Assembly (NCBI GenBank): GCA_963701815.1 | Contig: CAVPBN010000030.1 | Coordinates: 1-64,000, forward strand | Direction: 5' to 3' | Length of the DNA: 64,000 bases | Source of the DNA: AP-15 sp963701815 | GTDB lineage: Bacteria; Pseudomonadota; Alphaproteobacteria; ATCC43930; CGMCC-115725 | Shown: positions 19,277 through 28,712 of the stretch, piece after piece | Numbering within the stretch: position 1 is the stretch's first letter | Layout: the number at the start of each line of letters is the position of its first letter | Position numbers and translations under genes: made by a program | The notes under the pieces: model-generated | Told to the model about the DNA's origin: nothing | What the model saw: only the letters and a program-made list of their open reading frames with translations | Database searches by the model: none

Positions 19277-20624
19277 ATGGACGGCACCACCCAGCTGCTC
19301 GAAAGCGACCGGCGCTTTCTGGTCCACCCGCTGCACCATCCCGACGATCACCGCCAGCCGTTCGTCGTCGAGTCGGGGCGGGGCGCGATGTTGCGCGCCG
19401 CCGACGGACGCGAGGTCATCGATGGGCTGGGCGGGCTGTGGAACGTCAATGTCGGGCATGGCCGCGGCGAACTGGCCGATGCCGCGGCGGCGCAGATGCG
19501 CAAGATCGCCTATGCCTCGGCCTATATCGGCCAGACCAACGAGCCGGCGGTCCGGCTCGCCGAAAAGATCGTCGGCCACGCCTACGGCAACAGCGCCGCG
19601 GTTTATTTCACCACCGGCGGCGCCGAGTTCGAACGAGTCGGCGTTCAAATTCGCCCGCTATTACTGGAAAGTCAAGGACCGGCCGGAAAAGACCAAGATC
19701 ATCTCGCGCATCCATGCCTATCACGGGGTGACGATGGCGGCGATGAGCGCGACCGGCATGGCCGCCTACCACAAGATGTTCGGGCCGCTGGTGCCGGGCT
19801 TCGTGCAGGTGGCGCCGCCCTATGCCTATCGCTGGGCCGGCAACGAGGAGCCCGGGCTGGGCGCCGCCGAGGCGGTCGAAAAGGCGATCCTCGCCGAGGG
19901 GCCCGATACGGTCGCGGCCGTCATTGCCGAGCCGGTCATGGGCGCCGGCGGCGTCATGGTGCCGCCGGCCTCCTATTTCCCGGCCCTGCGCCGGATCTGC
20001 GACCGCCACGATGTGCTGCTGATCGCCGACGAGGTGATCACCGGGTTCGGCCGCACCGGGCGCTGGTTCGCGCTCGGCCATTGGGGGGTCGAGCCCGATC
20101 TGGTCTCCTTCGCCAAGGGGGTGACCAGCGGCTATCTGCCGTTGGGCGGGGTGATCGCGTCGAAGCAGGTGCACGAGGCGATCGAGAGCGCGCCGGCCGA
20201 CCGCAAATTCATGCATGCGGCGACCTATTCCGGTCATCCGGTGTGCTGCGCGGTGGGCCTGCGCAACGTCGAGATCATCGAGGATGACGGGCTGGTCGAG
20301 CGCGCCGCGGCGATGGGCGAGCGGCTCTTGGCCGGGCTCGAGACGCTGCGCGATCTGCCGGTGGTCGGCGATGTGCGCGGGCTCGGCATGATGTGCGGCG
20401 TCGAGTTGGTGGCCGATCGCGGCACCAAGGCGCCGGCGCTCGGGGTCGGGCCGCGCGTTGCGCGCGAGGCGATGGCGCGCGGGCTCCTGGCGCGCATCCG
20501 CGCCGGCAGCGCCGATCCGGCGATCGGCGACACGATCTGCCTGGCGCCGCCGCTGATGACCCCGGCCGAGACGCTCGACCGCATTCCGGAGATCCTGCGC
20601 GCCGCGATCATCGCCGCAACCTGA
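19277..20624 (+). pseudogene. Class III (omega) aminotransferase, split by one frameshift
   Basis: The frame from 19277 encodes an N-terminus ending YFTTGGAEFE. Another frame resumes SNESAFKFARYYWKVK and runs to 20624. Removing one T near 19628 gives GGAESNESAFK, the usual PLP-phosphate loop, and a 448-residue protein of normal size. LLIADEVITGFGRTGRWF carries the Asp that contacts the PLP ring, and Lys in SFAKGVTSGYLPLGG would form the Schiff base. Family members include omega-amino acid:pyruvate and putrescine/beta-alanine aminotransferases; the amine donor here is unknown. A single indel in a well conserved gene suggests a sequencing artefact. Confidence 0.83.
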
Positions 20625-20640
20625 TCTCCGCTCCGCCCGG

Positions 20641-21864
20641 TCAGAACGTGGCCGTGACCCGCAATGTGAAAACCGCTTCGGGGCCGGAACCGGGAGCCAG
20701 GGCGGGATTGGCATAGAGTTGAATGTCGGGCGACAGCTGCAGGCCTTTGAAGACGGTGTAGTTGTAGTAGGCGTCGGCGACCCATTCGGCGCGGCGCGCG
20801 GGCTGGTCGAGCGCGGCGGTGTTGGTCCGGTTCCGGGCGACGCCGAGGCCGATCTGGTCCAGCGGATCGCGCGCGAAGGGGTCGTTGCGGATCACGCCCC
20901 CGGCGATCGAGGAGGCGATCGGACTGATCGTCCCGGTCGCCGCATTGGCCCGCAGAAAGACGCCCCATTGGGCGTCGATATTCTGCACCGCATTGAACGA
21001 GACGCCGCGCGAACTCGACAACTCGTCCTCCGGCAATGCCGGCTGCGCATACCACAAGAGCCCGTACGATCCGCCGGCCAGCAATTTCGGCGCCCATTGC
21101 GCCGCCAGAAACCAGGCTTTTTTGCCCTCGGCGAGGCTGCGCGTCGTGATCGTCGATCCGGTCAGGTTGGCGGCGCCCTGGAACCCGCCGGCGAAGGTCA
21201 AATCCCTGACCGGCGCCACCGCCTGCAGATAGGCCCCGAGATCGGCGCTGACGTAGGTCTGCGTCGCATTTTGCGCCAGCGCATAATTCATGAAATTGGT
21301 CTGGCCGTTGCCGGCGTATTGATTGAGGTCGTAGAGGTTGAACGAATACTGCCCGAGCGTCGCGGACAACCAGCTCCACTCGCCGGGCAAGGTGTAGGTG
21401 TAGGTCAGCTGGGCGAAATTGGTGGTATCGGCGCCCCAGTCGGCGGGCGGGGTCAGCAGCCCGGCACGCCTCTGGAACGAATTGGTGTCGTGTCCGCTCC
21501 AGAACTGGTTCTGCTGCATCCAGAAGGTGAACGAGCCGGAGCCGGCGGCGGTGTCGGTGAATGGTTTCCAGACGATGCCCGGCGCCCAGATGAAGTCGAT
21601 CCCGCCGGGGCCGCCCTTGGGGGTGCCCCATTGCGGCAATACCGAAACCAGCAGCGAATATTCGAGGGCGTACCGGTTTTGGAGCTGCTCCTTCCAGGCC
21701 AGGTATTGGTCGTAGATCGGGTCGAGCCCAGCCGAAGCATCGGGCTCGGCGAGGACCTGCGCCGGCGGCGGCGGGACCTCGGGCGACATTCCGTGATGGG
21801 CGGACTGCGCCCGGGCCTGCGGCATCGACGGGAAAAACACAGTCCCCGAAAACCCGGCAAGCAA
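20641..21864 (-). CDS. Outer-membrane porin, carbohydrate-porin OprB-like
   Basis: The translated region has a hydrophobic N-terminal stretch ending PQARAQS (probable signal cleavage), a proline-rich linker, then about 380 residues rich in alternating strand-forming segments, ending in phenylalanine (LRVTATF) as outer-membrane beta-barrels do. The overall pattern resembles OprB-like carbohydrate porins. The start is unresolved: the frame stays open to about 21963 but offers only TTG at 21864 or CTG next to it, so a missing base in the signal peptide region is possible. It is downstream of the aldehyde dehydrogenase gene on the same strand with a 122-base gap. Confidence 0.65.
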   Translation of the reverse strand: MLAGFSGTVFFPSMPQARAQSAHHGMSPEVPPPPAQVLAEPDASAGLDPIYDQYLAWKEQLQNRYALEYSLLVSVLPQWGTPKGGPGGIDFIWAPGIVWKPFTDTAAGSGSFTFWMQQNQFWSGHDTNSFQRRAGLLTPPADWGADTTNFAQLTYTYTLPGEWSWLSATLGQYSFNLYDLNQYAGNGQTNFMNYALAQNATQTYVSADLGAYLQAVAPVRDLTFAGGFQGAANLTGSTITTRSLAEGKKAWFLAAQWAPKLLAGGSYGLLWYAQPALPEDELSSSRGVSFNAVQNIDAQWGVFLRANAATGTISPIASSIAGGVIRNDPFARDPLDQIGLGVARNRTNTAALDQPARRAEWVADAYYNYTVFKGLQLSPDIQLYANPALAPGSGPEAVFTLRVTATF

Positions 21865-21986
21865 CAGCGCTGCCGCCCCGCACGCTCGCTTTCGCGACGA
21901 ACCGTCCCGACCGGACCGGCCGATCCAATTCCCCTGCCGGTCGGCCGAGGCCGTGTCGTCCCTTCATCCTCGGCGGGGACGAAGCC

Positions 21987-23501
21987 TCAATCGCCGAGGT
22001 GAATCCACACCGATTTGGTTTGGGTCACGGTCAGCAGGGTCTCGAGGCATTTGTCGCGGCCGGTCCCCGACTGCTTGAACCCGCCCCAGGGCTGGGTCAT
22101 GTCGCCGTGATCGAAGCAATTGACCCAAATCACCCCGGCATCGATATCGCGGGCCAGTTTGTGCGCGGTGGCGAGGTCGGAGGTCCAGATCCCGGCCGCC
22201 AGGCCGAAGATCGAGTCGTTGGCGATCTCGACCGCCTCGCCGAGGGTATCGAACGGCAGGACCGCGGCGACCGGCCCGAAGATCTCCTCGCGCGCGATCG
22301 TCATCGCCGGACCGACCCCGGTAAAGAGCGTCGGCTCGACATAGGCGCCTTGGTCGAAGCCTTTTGGCGTGCCGCCGCCCATCGCCAGCGCCGCCCCCTC
22401 CTGCACCCCCTTGTCGATATAGGACAGCACCCGCCGCTGCTGCGTCCGGTTGACCAGCGGCCCCATCGTCGTCGCCGGGTCGAGCGGATCGCCGATGCGG
22501 AAGGCGGCATCGACCTTGCCCTTGAAGCGATCGACAAACGCGTCATGAATACTGGCGTGGACCAGCAGCCGCGAACCGGCGCTGCACATTTCGCCCTTGT
22601 TGGCATAAATGCCGGTGATCGCGTAATCGACCGCCCGGTCGAGATCGGCGTCGGCGTTGACGATCTGCGGCGACTTGCCGCCGGTTTCGACCGTGACTCG
22701 CTTCAAGTTTGATTGCCCGGCGTAGACCATCATCAATTTGCCGATTTCGGTCGAGCCGGTGAAGCTGATCTTGTCGACATCCATATGCAATGCCAGCGCC
22801 TTGCCGACCGTGCCGCCGCTGCCGTGAACCACATTGAAGACGCCGGCGGGGCCGCCGGCCTCGACAAAGAGCCTGGCCAGCAACGATGCCGACAGCGGCG
22901 ATTGCTGCGCCGGCTTCAGCACGACCGAATTTCCCGCCGCCAATGCCGGCGCCACCTTCCAGGCGCCCATCAGCAGCGGGTAGTTCCACGGCGCGATGCA
23001 GCCGACCACCCCCAACGGCTGGCGCAGAATGTAATGGAAGGCGTCGGACGCGGTATTGGTGACGATGCCGTCGAACTTGTCGATCGCCTCGGCAAAATAT
23101 TGGAACGTCAGCGCCGCCGCCGGAACGTCGCCGGTCATCGCCTCCAACACCGGCTTGCCGACATCGAGCGAATCGAGCAGGGCAAACTCCAAAGCATGCT
23201 GTTCGATCAGCGCGGCAAAACGAAACAGGACCGCCATCCGGGCGCGCGGTTCGAGGCGCGACCAGATGCCGGTCTTGAACGCCCGCCGCGCCGCGGCGAC
23301 GGCCCGATCGACATCGCTCTCGTCGCCCAGCGGCACCGAGGCGATGACCTCGCCGGTCGCCGGGTTGACGGTCTCGAAGCGTTTTCCGGAGCGGGCGTCG
23401 ACCAGTTCGCCGTCGATCAGCATCCGGGTATCCGGCCGCAGCGCCGCAGCGTGCCGGCGGAAATCCGCGGCGGTCAGCGCCGTCGCCTGAACGGAGGTCA
23501 T
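21987..23501 (-). CDS. NAD-dependent aldehyde dehydrogenase (PuuC/betaine-aldehyde type)
   Basis: The 504-residue protein belongs to the aldehyde dehydrogenase superfamily. Landmarks are the cofactor loop FTGSTEIGK, the general base Glu272 in VETGGKSPQI, the nucleophile Cys306 in GEMCSAGSR, and a C-terminal GGFKQSGTGRD. The family oxidises gamma-glutamyl-aminobutyraldehyde, betaine aldehyde and similar aliphatic aldehydes. The ATG at 23501 lies 12 bases after the stop of the Rieske oxygenase fusion, and the MFS gene precedes that, so all three are probably one transcript. In that setting the enzyme would oxidise the aldehyde released by the oxygenase. This coupling is inference. Confidence 0.88.
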   Translation of the reverse strand: MTSVQATALTAADFRRHAAALRPDTRMLIDGELVDARSGKRFETVNPATGEVIASVPLGDESDVDRAVAAARRAFKTGIWSRLEPRARMAVLFRFAALIEQHALEFALLDSLDVGKPVLEAMTGDVPAAALTFQYFAEAIDKFDGIVTNTASDAFHYILRQPLGVVGCIAPWNYPLLMGAWKVAPALAAGNSVVLKPAQQSPLSASLLARLFVEAGGPAGVFNVVHGSGGTVGKALALHMDVDKISFTGSTEIGKLMMVYAGQSNLKRVTVETGGKSPQIVNADADLDRAVDYAITGIYANKGEMCSAGSRLLVHASIHDAFVDRFKGKVDAAFRIGDPLDPATTMGPLVNRTQQRRVLSYIDKGVQEGAALAMGGGTPKGFDQGAYVEPTLFTGVGPAMTIAREEIFGPVAAVLPFDTLGEAVEIANDSIFGLAAGIWTSDLATAHKLARDIDAGVIWVNCFDHGDMTQPWGGFKQSGTGRDKCLETLLTVTQTKSVWIHLGD

Positions 23502-23513
23502 GATTTTCCCCGC

Positions 23514-25826
23514 TCAGAGATCGAGCACGATGCCGGGTGCGGCGCCGGCTGTGCCGGCGGGGTTGGCCGGGACCGAGCAGCACAACAGGATTTGCCCGTC
23601 GGCGCGCGGCGCCAGCGGCTCTTCGATATACTCGACCGCCCCGCTCGAGATCCGCGTGGCGCAGGTCCCGCAAATCCCGGAGCGGCAGCCGAAGACCGGC
23701 GCCAAGCCGACCGATTCGGCGAGTTCGAGCAGGCTGCCGCTGCCGGGCGACCAATCGGCGGTCGTCTCGGATCTGGCAAAATGCACCGATACCGCGCCGT
23801 CGGCGCTTCGACCGGTCCGCGCCGGCGGTCCGGCTCGCGTCTCATGCTTCAGCGCGGTGCCGGACCCGAAGGATTCGTAGCGGATCCGCTCCCGCCGCAC
23901 GCCGAGCCCGATCAGCCCATCATAGAGGGACTGCATGAAGGGCGGCGGGCCGCACAAGTAGAAATCGAAATCGCCGAACGGCAAGACCTCGCGCAGCGCA
24001 TCGACCGTGACATGGCCCTCGCCGTCATAGGTCTTGCCGAGCCGGTCGGCGGCGGCAGGACGGCTGTAGCGGATATGGACCTTCAATGACGGATGCTCGG
24101 CCGCCAGCGCGCGGACCTGTCCGGCAAAGGCGTGGACCCGGCCGTTATGGGTGCCGTGGATGAAATAGACCGGGCGAAAGGCGCCGGTCCGCCGGCCTTC
24201 CTCGGTCAGATGCGTCGCCATCGCGATCATCGGGGTGATGCCGACCCCGCCCGAGATCATGACGACCGGGCGTTCGCTCGACCGGTCGAGCACAAATTTG
24301 CCGCGCGGGGTCATTGCCTCGATGCGCAATCCGGGCTTGGCCTCGGCATGCAGCCAGCGCGAAACCACCGCCTCGCCCTCGGCCCGCCGGATCGACAGCC
24401 GGTAGTAATCGGGGTTTGGCGTCGTCGACAGCGTGTAGGTCCGCAACGCCGGCTGCGGCCGGCCGGGGATCGTCACCCGGATCGGCAGAAACTGGCCCGG
24501 TTCCCAAGGCTCCAAGCGATGACCGTCGGTCCGGCGCAGGTAGAACGAGCTGATGATCTCGCTCTCCGGCTCGATCTTGAAGATTTCGAGCGGGACATAG
24601 GCATTGCGCTCGCTGTCGGGGATGGCGGACGCGTCGGGCAGCAGCGGGACCGTGCGCGACACCGCCGCGGCTGCGGTCGCGGCGGCGGGAGACAGGGTGG
24701 TCGGCGCGACCGGCGCGCCGCCGGCTACGGCGTCGACGATCAGCTTCTGGAAATGGACGACGAGATGCTCGCTGTTGGTCAGAAACCGGCCGCGCTCGGG
24801 GATGCCGCCCAACAGGCCGCGCTGCACCGAGTTGGTCAATACGTCGTCTTCGGCGCCGACCTCCTTGTTGAACGCGATCAGCTCCTGGGCGAACGCCTCG
24901 GTCACCCCCGGTCCGAAATATTGCTCGGAGAAACCCTTGGTCGCATTCGGCCCGTCCGGGATCCACACGTCGATCGACAGGTTCGGGAAGCCCGGATTGA
25001 TGTTGATCGTCATATTCGGCCATAAGAGGTGGTATTGCGACTGCGCCACCTCGCCGGCGACATCGTAGATCTTGACCTGGCTGCGGCCTTCGAGCGCCGA
25101 CGGGCGCACCTGACCGACCTGGCTCGAAAACCAGCCATGCGCGGTCAGATTGTAGGCCTCCTGGCGCACGTCGATGGCCGCGCTGAAGCTCGGATGCGCG
25201 ACCGCACAATGATAGCATTCGAGATAATTCTCGAGCATCGTCTTCCAGTTGGAATGCGACTGCCACTCCTCCCGGCTGTAGAGTTCGAGCGTGTCGAGAT
25301 CGATCCCGCTGTCGGCGATGATCGCCAAAACGGGAGCGAAAAAGCCGTGTAACGGCCGGGCTTCGCGGTCGAGATTGACGAATACGAATGGGCCCAGCGC
25401 TTCGACCCGCAACGGCAGCAGCGGATAGTTTTCGAGACGAAAATTCGGCTCGGCGGCGGAGCGCGGTGCGCCTTTGAGGCAGCCGGCGAGATCGTATGTC
25501 CAGGCATGATATCCGCACTGCATGACTTTGGCGTTGCCGTGGCCCTTCATGACCTCGTGGCGGCGATGCCGGCAGACATTGATAAAACCCGCGAGACCGC
25601 TGTCGTTGCGGATCACCACCACCGGCACCCCGCCGGCATAGCCGGTGATGTAATCGCCGGGATTGGCCAGCCGGGCCGTCGATCCGATGTAATTCCAGCT
25701 CCGTCTGAAGATCTGCCGGATTTCCTGCTCGGTGATCGACGGGTCGGTATACCAGTGGGCCGGCAGAGATTCGCCGCGATCGAGCGCCGAAAGCAGCCCG
25801 GACGGGTTGTCGATGACCATATTCAC
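23514..25826 (-). CDS. Single-chain Rieske oxygenase-reductase fusion (quaternary-ammonium oxygenase type)
   Basis: The 770-residue protein joins an oxygenase alpha subunit and its reductase. The Rieske ligands are Cys85, His87, Cys104 and His107 (CRHRRH, CGYHAW). Mononuclear iron ligands are His206 and His211 in NYLECYHCAVAH, with Asp327 or 328 as the likely third. Glu203 occupies the bridging position that is Asp in most Rieske oxygenases and Glu in carnitine oxygenase CntA. After an Ala/Pro-rich linker (about 370-400) come FAD and NAD domains (TYTLSTTPN, MISGGVGITPMI) and a 2Fe-2S ferredoxin (Cys714, 719, 722, and 749 or 750). I chose GTG at 25826 because it overlaps the MFS stop (GTGA) and follows AGGAAGGA; ATG 25820 is close by. 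Likely substrates are glycine betaine, carnitine or a similar N-methylated compound. Confidence 0.87.
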   Translation of the reverse strand: MNMVIDNPSGLLSALDRGESLPAHWYTDPSITEQEIRQIFRRSWNYIGSTARLANPGDYITGYAGGVPVVVIRNDSGLAGFINVCRHRRHEVMKGHGNAKVMQCGYHAWTYDLAGCLKGAPRSAAEPNFRLENYPLLPLRVEALGPFVFVNLDREARPLHGFFAPVLAIIADSGIDLDTLELYSREEWQSHSNWKTMLENYLECYHCAVAHPSFSAAIDVRQEAYNLTAHGWFSSQVGQVRPSALEGRSQVKIYDVAGEVAQSQYHLLWPNMTININPGFPNLSIDVWIPDGPNATKGFSEQYFGPGVTEAFAQELIAFNKEVGAEDDVLTNSVQRGLLGGIPERGRFLTNSEHLVVHFQKLIVDAVAGGAPVAPTTLSPAAATAAAAVSRTVPLLPDASAIPDSERNAYVPLEIFKIEPESEIISSFYLRRTDGHRLEPWEPGQFLPIRVTIPGRPQPALRTYTLSTTPNPDYYRLSIRRAEGEAVVSRWLHAEAKPGLRIEAMTPRGKFVLDRSSERPVVMISGGVGITPMIAMATHLTEEGRRTGAFRPVYFIHGTHNGRVHAFAGQVRALAAEHPSLKVHIRYSRPAAADRLGKTYDGEGHVTVDALREVLPFGDFDFYLCGPPPFMQSLYDGLIGLGVRRERIRYESFGSGTALKHETRAGPPARTGRSADGAVSVHFARSETTADWSPGSGSLLELAESVGLAPVFGCRSGICGTCATRISSGAVEYIEEPLAPRADGQILLCCSVPANPAGTAGAAPGIVLDL

Positions 25827-27028
25827 GGTGACGTCCTTCCTGTTCGCGCCTCGAGATCGGGCAAGACTTGCGGGGATGAGCCCTTCAGCACCAAAAGCGG
25901 GGTGAACACGAGCAACGCCGCCCCGACGCTGAGCAAAATCTGGAAAAAACTGAGCCTCGTCGCGGCGACCGAAGCAAACCCGCTCGACGCCATCTGACCG
26001 ACCGCGTAGGCGATGTTGTAGATCGCATAGACTGCGGCGTAGCAGGTGAGACCGCGGCGGTCGACCGCGTTGCCGAGTTCGGCCGAGGTCGGGTTGAGCA
26101 TGAAGGCATAGCAGACGCTGACGACGCACAGCCCGACGGCAGCCGGGAACGCACCCTCGTAGAGGCTGAGAAGCGGCAGGGCGATGGCCATCGCAACGGT
26201 GCCGCCGGCGATCAATCCGCGGATCGGCACCCGGTTCGACACCCAGCTGACCAACGGGGCGCTGAGGCCGTAGGTGATCGAAGCGATCGTAAAGATCAGG
26301 CCGATCATTGTCGGGGATACCCCGGCGCCCGCCAGATGCGCCGGCAACAAAGGCTCGATGATCCCCCAGCCGATCGCGGCCAGGGCGACCGCCGCAGCCG
26401 CCAGCAGCACCGACCTGTCGACCAGCAGCGGCCGGATGTCGGCGCTCGCCTCGCTGCGTCCCGGCTCGCGCGGCAATAACAGCACGCAGAGCCCGAGATC
26501 GATCGCGACCAGGAGGCCGGTCGCGGCAAACGGCAGGGCATAGCCGCCGATTTCGTAGAGCGAGCCGCCGAGCACCGGGCCGAGCAGCGACCCCGCGGTG
26601 CTGCCCATCAATGCGTAGCCCATCATCTCGACCCGCCTTTGCGGATAACGCTCGGCGATCAGCGCCAGACCCGCGGTCCAAACCGCCGCCGCAGAGGCGC
26701 CCTGCAGCAGGCGTCCGAGCAGCAGCAGGTAGAAATCCCGAGCCAGGCAAAACAGGGCGAGTGCGGCGGCGGACAGCACGATCCCGGCGATCAGCGGCCG
26801 GCGGCAGCCCACCCGGTCGCCGAGATAGCCGAACAGCGGCGTTGCCGCCAGCACCCCGACAGAGTAGCCGCCATAGAGCAGCCCGAGCTGTTCTTCGCTC
26901 GACGCAAGCGCCGGCGAGTAGGGGGTCAACGGCACCAGCAACCCGTAGATCAGGTAGTCGACGAAGAGCGCGAACGCCACCACCCCGACCAATGTCCAAT
27001 GGCCGGCGCGCAGATCCGTCACCAACAT
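25823..27028 (-). CDS. MFS transporter, first gene of the Rieske operon
   Basis: The 401-residue protein has twelve predicted hydrophobic helices. Motif A is clear in GYLGDRVGCRRPLI after helix 2, with LLGRLLQGASAAAVW in helix 4 as in multidrug/metabolite MFS proteins. The ATG at 27028 is preferred. Its TGA overlaps the GTG of the oxygenase fusion. A promoter-like TTGACA-17-TATCTC lies about 110-140 bases upstream on the same strand. The context suggests import of the oxygenase substrate, although export of a product cannot be excluded. Confidence 0.85.
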   Translation of the reverse strand: MLVTDLRAGHWTLVGVVAFALFVDYLIYGLLVPLTPYSPALASSEEQLGLLYGGYSVGVLAATPLFGYLGDRVGCRRPLIAGIVLSAAALALFCLARDFYLLLLGRLLQGASAAAVWTAGLALIAERYPQRRVEMMGYALMGSTAGSLLGPVLGGSLYEIGGYALPFAATGLLVAIDLGLCVLLLPREPGRSEASADIRPLLVDRSVLLAAAAVALAAIGWGIIEPLLPAHLAGAGVSPTMIGLIFTIASITYGLSAPLVSWVSNRVPIRGLIAGGTVAMAIALPLLSLYEGAFPAAVGLCVVSVCYAFMLNPTSAELGNAVDRRGLTCYAAVYAIYNIAYAVGQMASSGFASVAATRLSFFQILLSVGAALLVFTPLLVLKGSSPQVLPDLEARTGRTSP

Positions 27029-27141
27029 GCGCCGCCCCCGGCAGGACGCCGCAACCCCGCACCCCTCCAACCGGACCTGCTCATGGCGGCAAACCCAGAC
27101 CTCGCGGCATCATTAAAACCGAATGCGACTCTTCGGAAATT

Positions 27142-27170
27142 GAGATAGACGACGCTGAGAGACCTGTCAA
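27142..27170 (-). promoter_or_regulatory. Candidate sigma-70-type promoter for the MFS-Rieske-ALDH operon
   Basis: Read on the minus strand, TTGACA (27170-27165) and TATCTC (27147-27142) are separated by 17 bases in an AT-richer stretch. This would give a leader of about 100 bases before the ATG at 27028. Confidence 0.5.
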
Positions 27171-27237
27171 TCAAGCCCAAATTTTTAATCCGGGTAGTTT
27201 TCGGAAAAGCTGTGGACATCCGATTATTCGGTCACCT

Positions 27238-27267
27238 TTGACAACGTTCGGTGCGATGCTGTGTTAA
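27238..27267 (+). promoter_or_regulatory. Candidate promoter for the HdeD-family gene
   Basis: TTGACA at 27238-27243 and TGTTAA at 27262-27267 are spaced by 18 bases, in the AT-rich gap between the divergent MFS and HdeD-like genes. Confidence 0.45.
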
Positions 27268-27332
27268 CCTGGAGGAGGCGAGGCGACCTACGCGCTGGAC
27301 GGCAGCGCGGGCCCGACGCACGGAGACCGGAG

Positions 27333-27914
27333 ATGAGCAATCTGCCCGACATCGACGAGTTTCGCCGTCAACTGGCGACGAGGATGCATGAACATTGGAA
27401 ATTGTTCCTGGCCGAAGGCGTCGTCATGATGGTATTGGGGCTGCTGGCGATCGCCGTGCCCGAAATCGCCACTCTGGCGATCGCCATCTTTATCGGCTGG
27501 CTGTTTTTCGTCGGCGGGATTCTGCGCACGATATCGGTCTTGCAGCATCGCCGGATGCCGGGCTTCGGCTGGTCGCTGCTGACTGCGGTCCTGGCGGTGG
27601 TGCTCGGCCTCGTGCTGATTGCCCGGCCGATCGCCGGCGTATTGACCCTGACCATCGTGCTGGTCGCGTTTTTCGTCATCGAAGGCATTGCCGCTTTCAT
27701 GCTGGCGATCGAACACCGCCGGCACCTGACGAGCTGGATCTGGATCCTGTTCAGCGGTCTGGTCGATCTGCTGCTCGCCTTTCTGATCTGGGACGGCTGG
27801 CCGAGTTCGGCCGGCTGGGCGATCGGCCTCCTGGTCGGCATCAACATGGTATTTGTCGGCCTGTCCCTGATCATGACCGCGCTGGCGGCCCGCCAAATGG
27901 CGCCCGGGGCCTGA
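27333..27914 (+). CDS. HdeD family membrane protein (DUF308)
   Basis: The 193-residue protein has a short soluble N-terminus and six hydrophobic segments, with the repeated pattern of HdeD: EGVVMMVLGLLAIAVPEIAT, then LTAVLAVVLGLVLIARP, and FFVIEGIAAFMLAIEHRRH. HdeD is linked to acid resistance in enterobacteria, but most family members have no known function. The ATG at 27333 follows CGGAG. It faces the osmoprotectant importer genes and is divergent from the Rieske operon, a setting that fits a general envelope-stress role. Confidence 0.85.
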   Translation: MSNLPDIDEFRRQLATRMHEHWKLFLAEGVVMMVLGLLAIAVPEIATLAIAIFIGWLFFVGGILRTISVLQHRRMPGFGWSLLTAVLAVVLGLVLIARPIAGVLTLTIVLVAFFVIEGIAAFMLAIEHRRHLTSWIWILFSGLVDLLLAFLIWDGWPSSAGWAIGLLVGINMVFVGLSLIMTALAARQMAPGA

Positions 27915-27952
27915 GAAAGCGTGCCCAGGAGCGGCCGACGATCAGCGACAAT

Positions 27953-28696
27953 TCATGACGCCGCGCTGCGCCGCAATCGGCGGTCGAGGCGGGCGAACAG
28001 CATGTCGGTCAGGATCGCCAACAGCGCGACGAGAACAGCGCCCTCGATGACGAAGGGCAGCTTGTCGGCGACGAGGCCGTCGAAGATCGGCGTGCCCAGG
28101 GTCAGCGCGCCGACCGTCGAGCCGATCGTCGCGGTGCCGATCGAAATCGTCACCGACACCCGGATTCCGGCCAGGATCACCGGTGCGGCCAGCGGCAATT
28201 CGACATGGCGCAGCCGCTGCCAGACCGACAGGCCGATGCCTTCCGCGGCTTCGCATACCGCCGGGGGCACTCCTTCGAGACCGGCCACCGCATTCTCGAC
28301 GATCGGCAGCAACCCGTAGAGAAACAGCGCGATGACGGTCGGGCGCGCGCCGAAACCGACGATCGGCACGGCGATCGCCAGCACGGCGGCGGGCGGAAAG
28401 GTCTGACCGACCGCAGCCAGCGCATTGACCATCGGCCGGAAGTCGCGGCCGGCCGGCCGGGTCACGAAAATCGCCAGCACGACGCCGACCAGTGTCGCGG
28501 CGAGGCTCGCGGAGGCGACCAGCCCGAGCTGCGAGACGAGCAGCGACAAAAAGCTGCTGCGATCGTAGACGACCGGCTCGATGCCGGGAAACCCGCGGTG
28601 CAGCAACGGCCGCAGCCAGTCCATCCGCAGCACCAGCGCAGCGAACAGCAGCGCCACCCAGAGGAGCGGGCTGCGCAGCAGATTTCCGGCGCGCAT
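27953..28696 (-). CDS. yehW: Osmoprotectant ABC transporter permease, YehW-like
   Basis: The 247-residue integral membrane protein has the binding-protein-dependent permease domain. FLYGLLPIVENAVAGLEGVP and AAEGIGLSVWQRLRHVELPL form the loop that contacts the ATPase. Size and position match YehW, the short permease of the YehZYXW glycine betaine uptake system. The ATG at 28696 lies 16 bases after the ATPase stop, last in the four-gene order Z-Y-X-W. Other quaternary amine importers (OpuC, OsmU) share the domain. Confidence 0.85.
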   Translation of the reverse strand: MRAGNLLRSPLLWVALLFAALVLRMDWLRPLLHRGFPGIEPVVYDRSSFLSLLVSQLGLVASASLAATLVGVVLAIFVTRPAGRDFRPMVNALAAVGQTFPPAAVLAIAVPIVGFGARPTVIALFLYGLLPIVENAVAGLEGVPPAVCEAAEGIGLSVWQRLRHVELPLAAPVILAGIRVSVTISIGTATIGSTVGALTLGTPIFDGLVADKLPFVIEGAVLVALLAILTDMLFARLDRRLRRSAAS

Positions 28697-28712
28697 CCCC
28701 GCGCTCCAGCCT

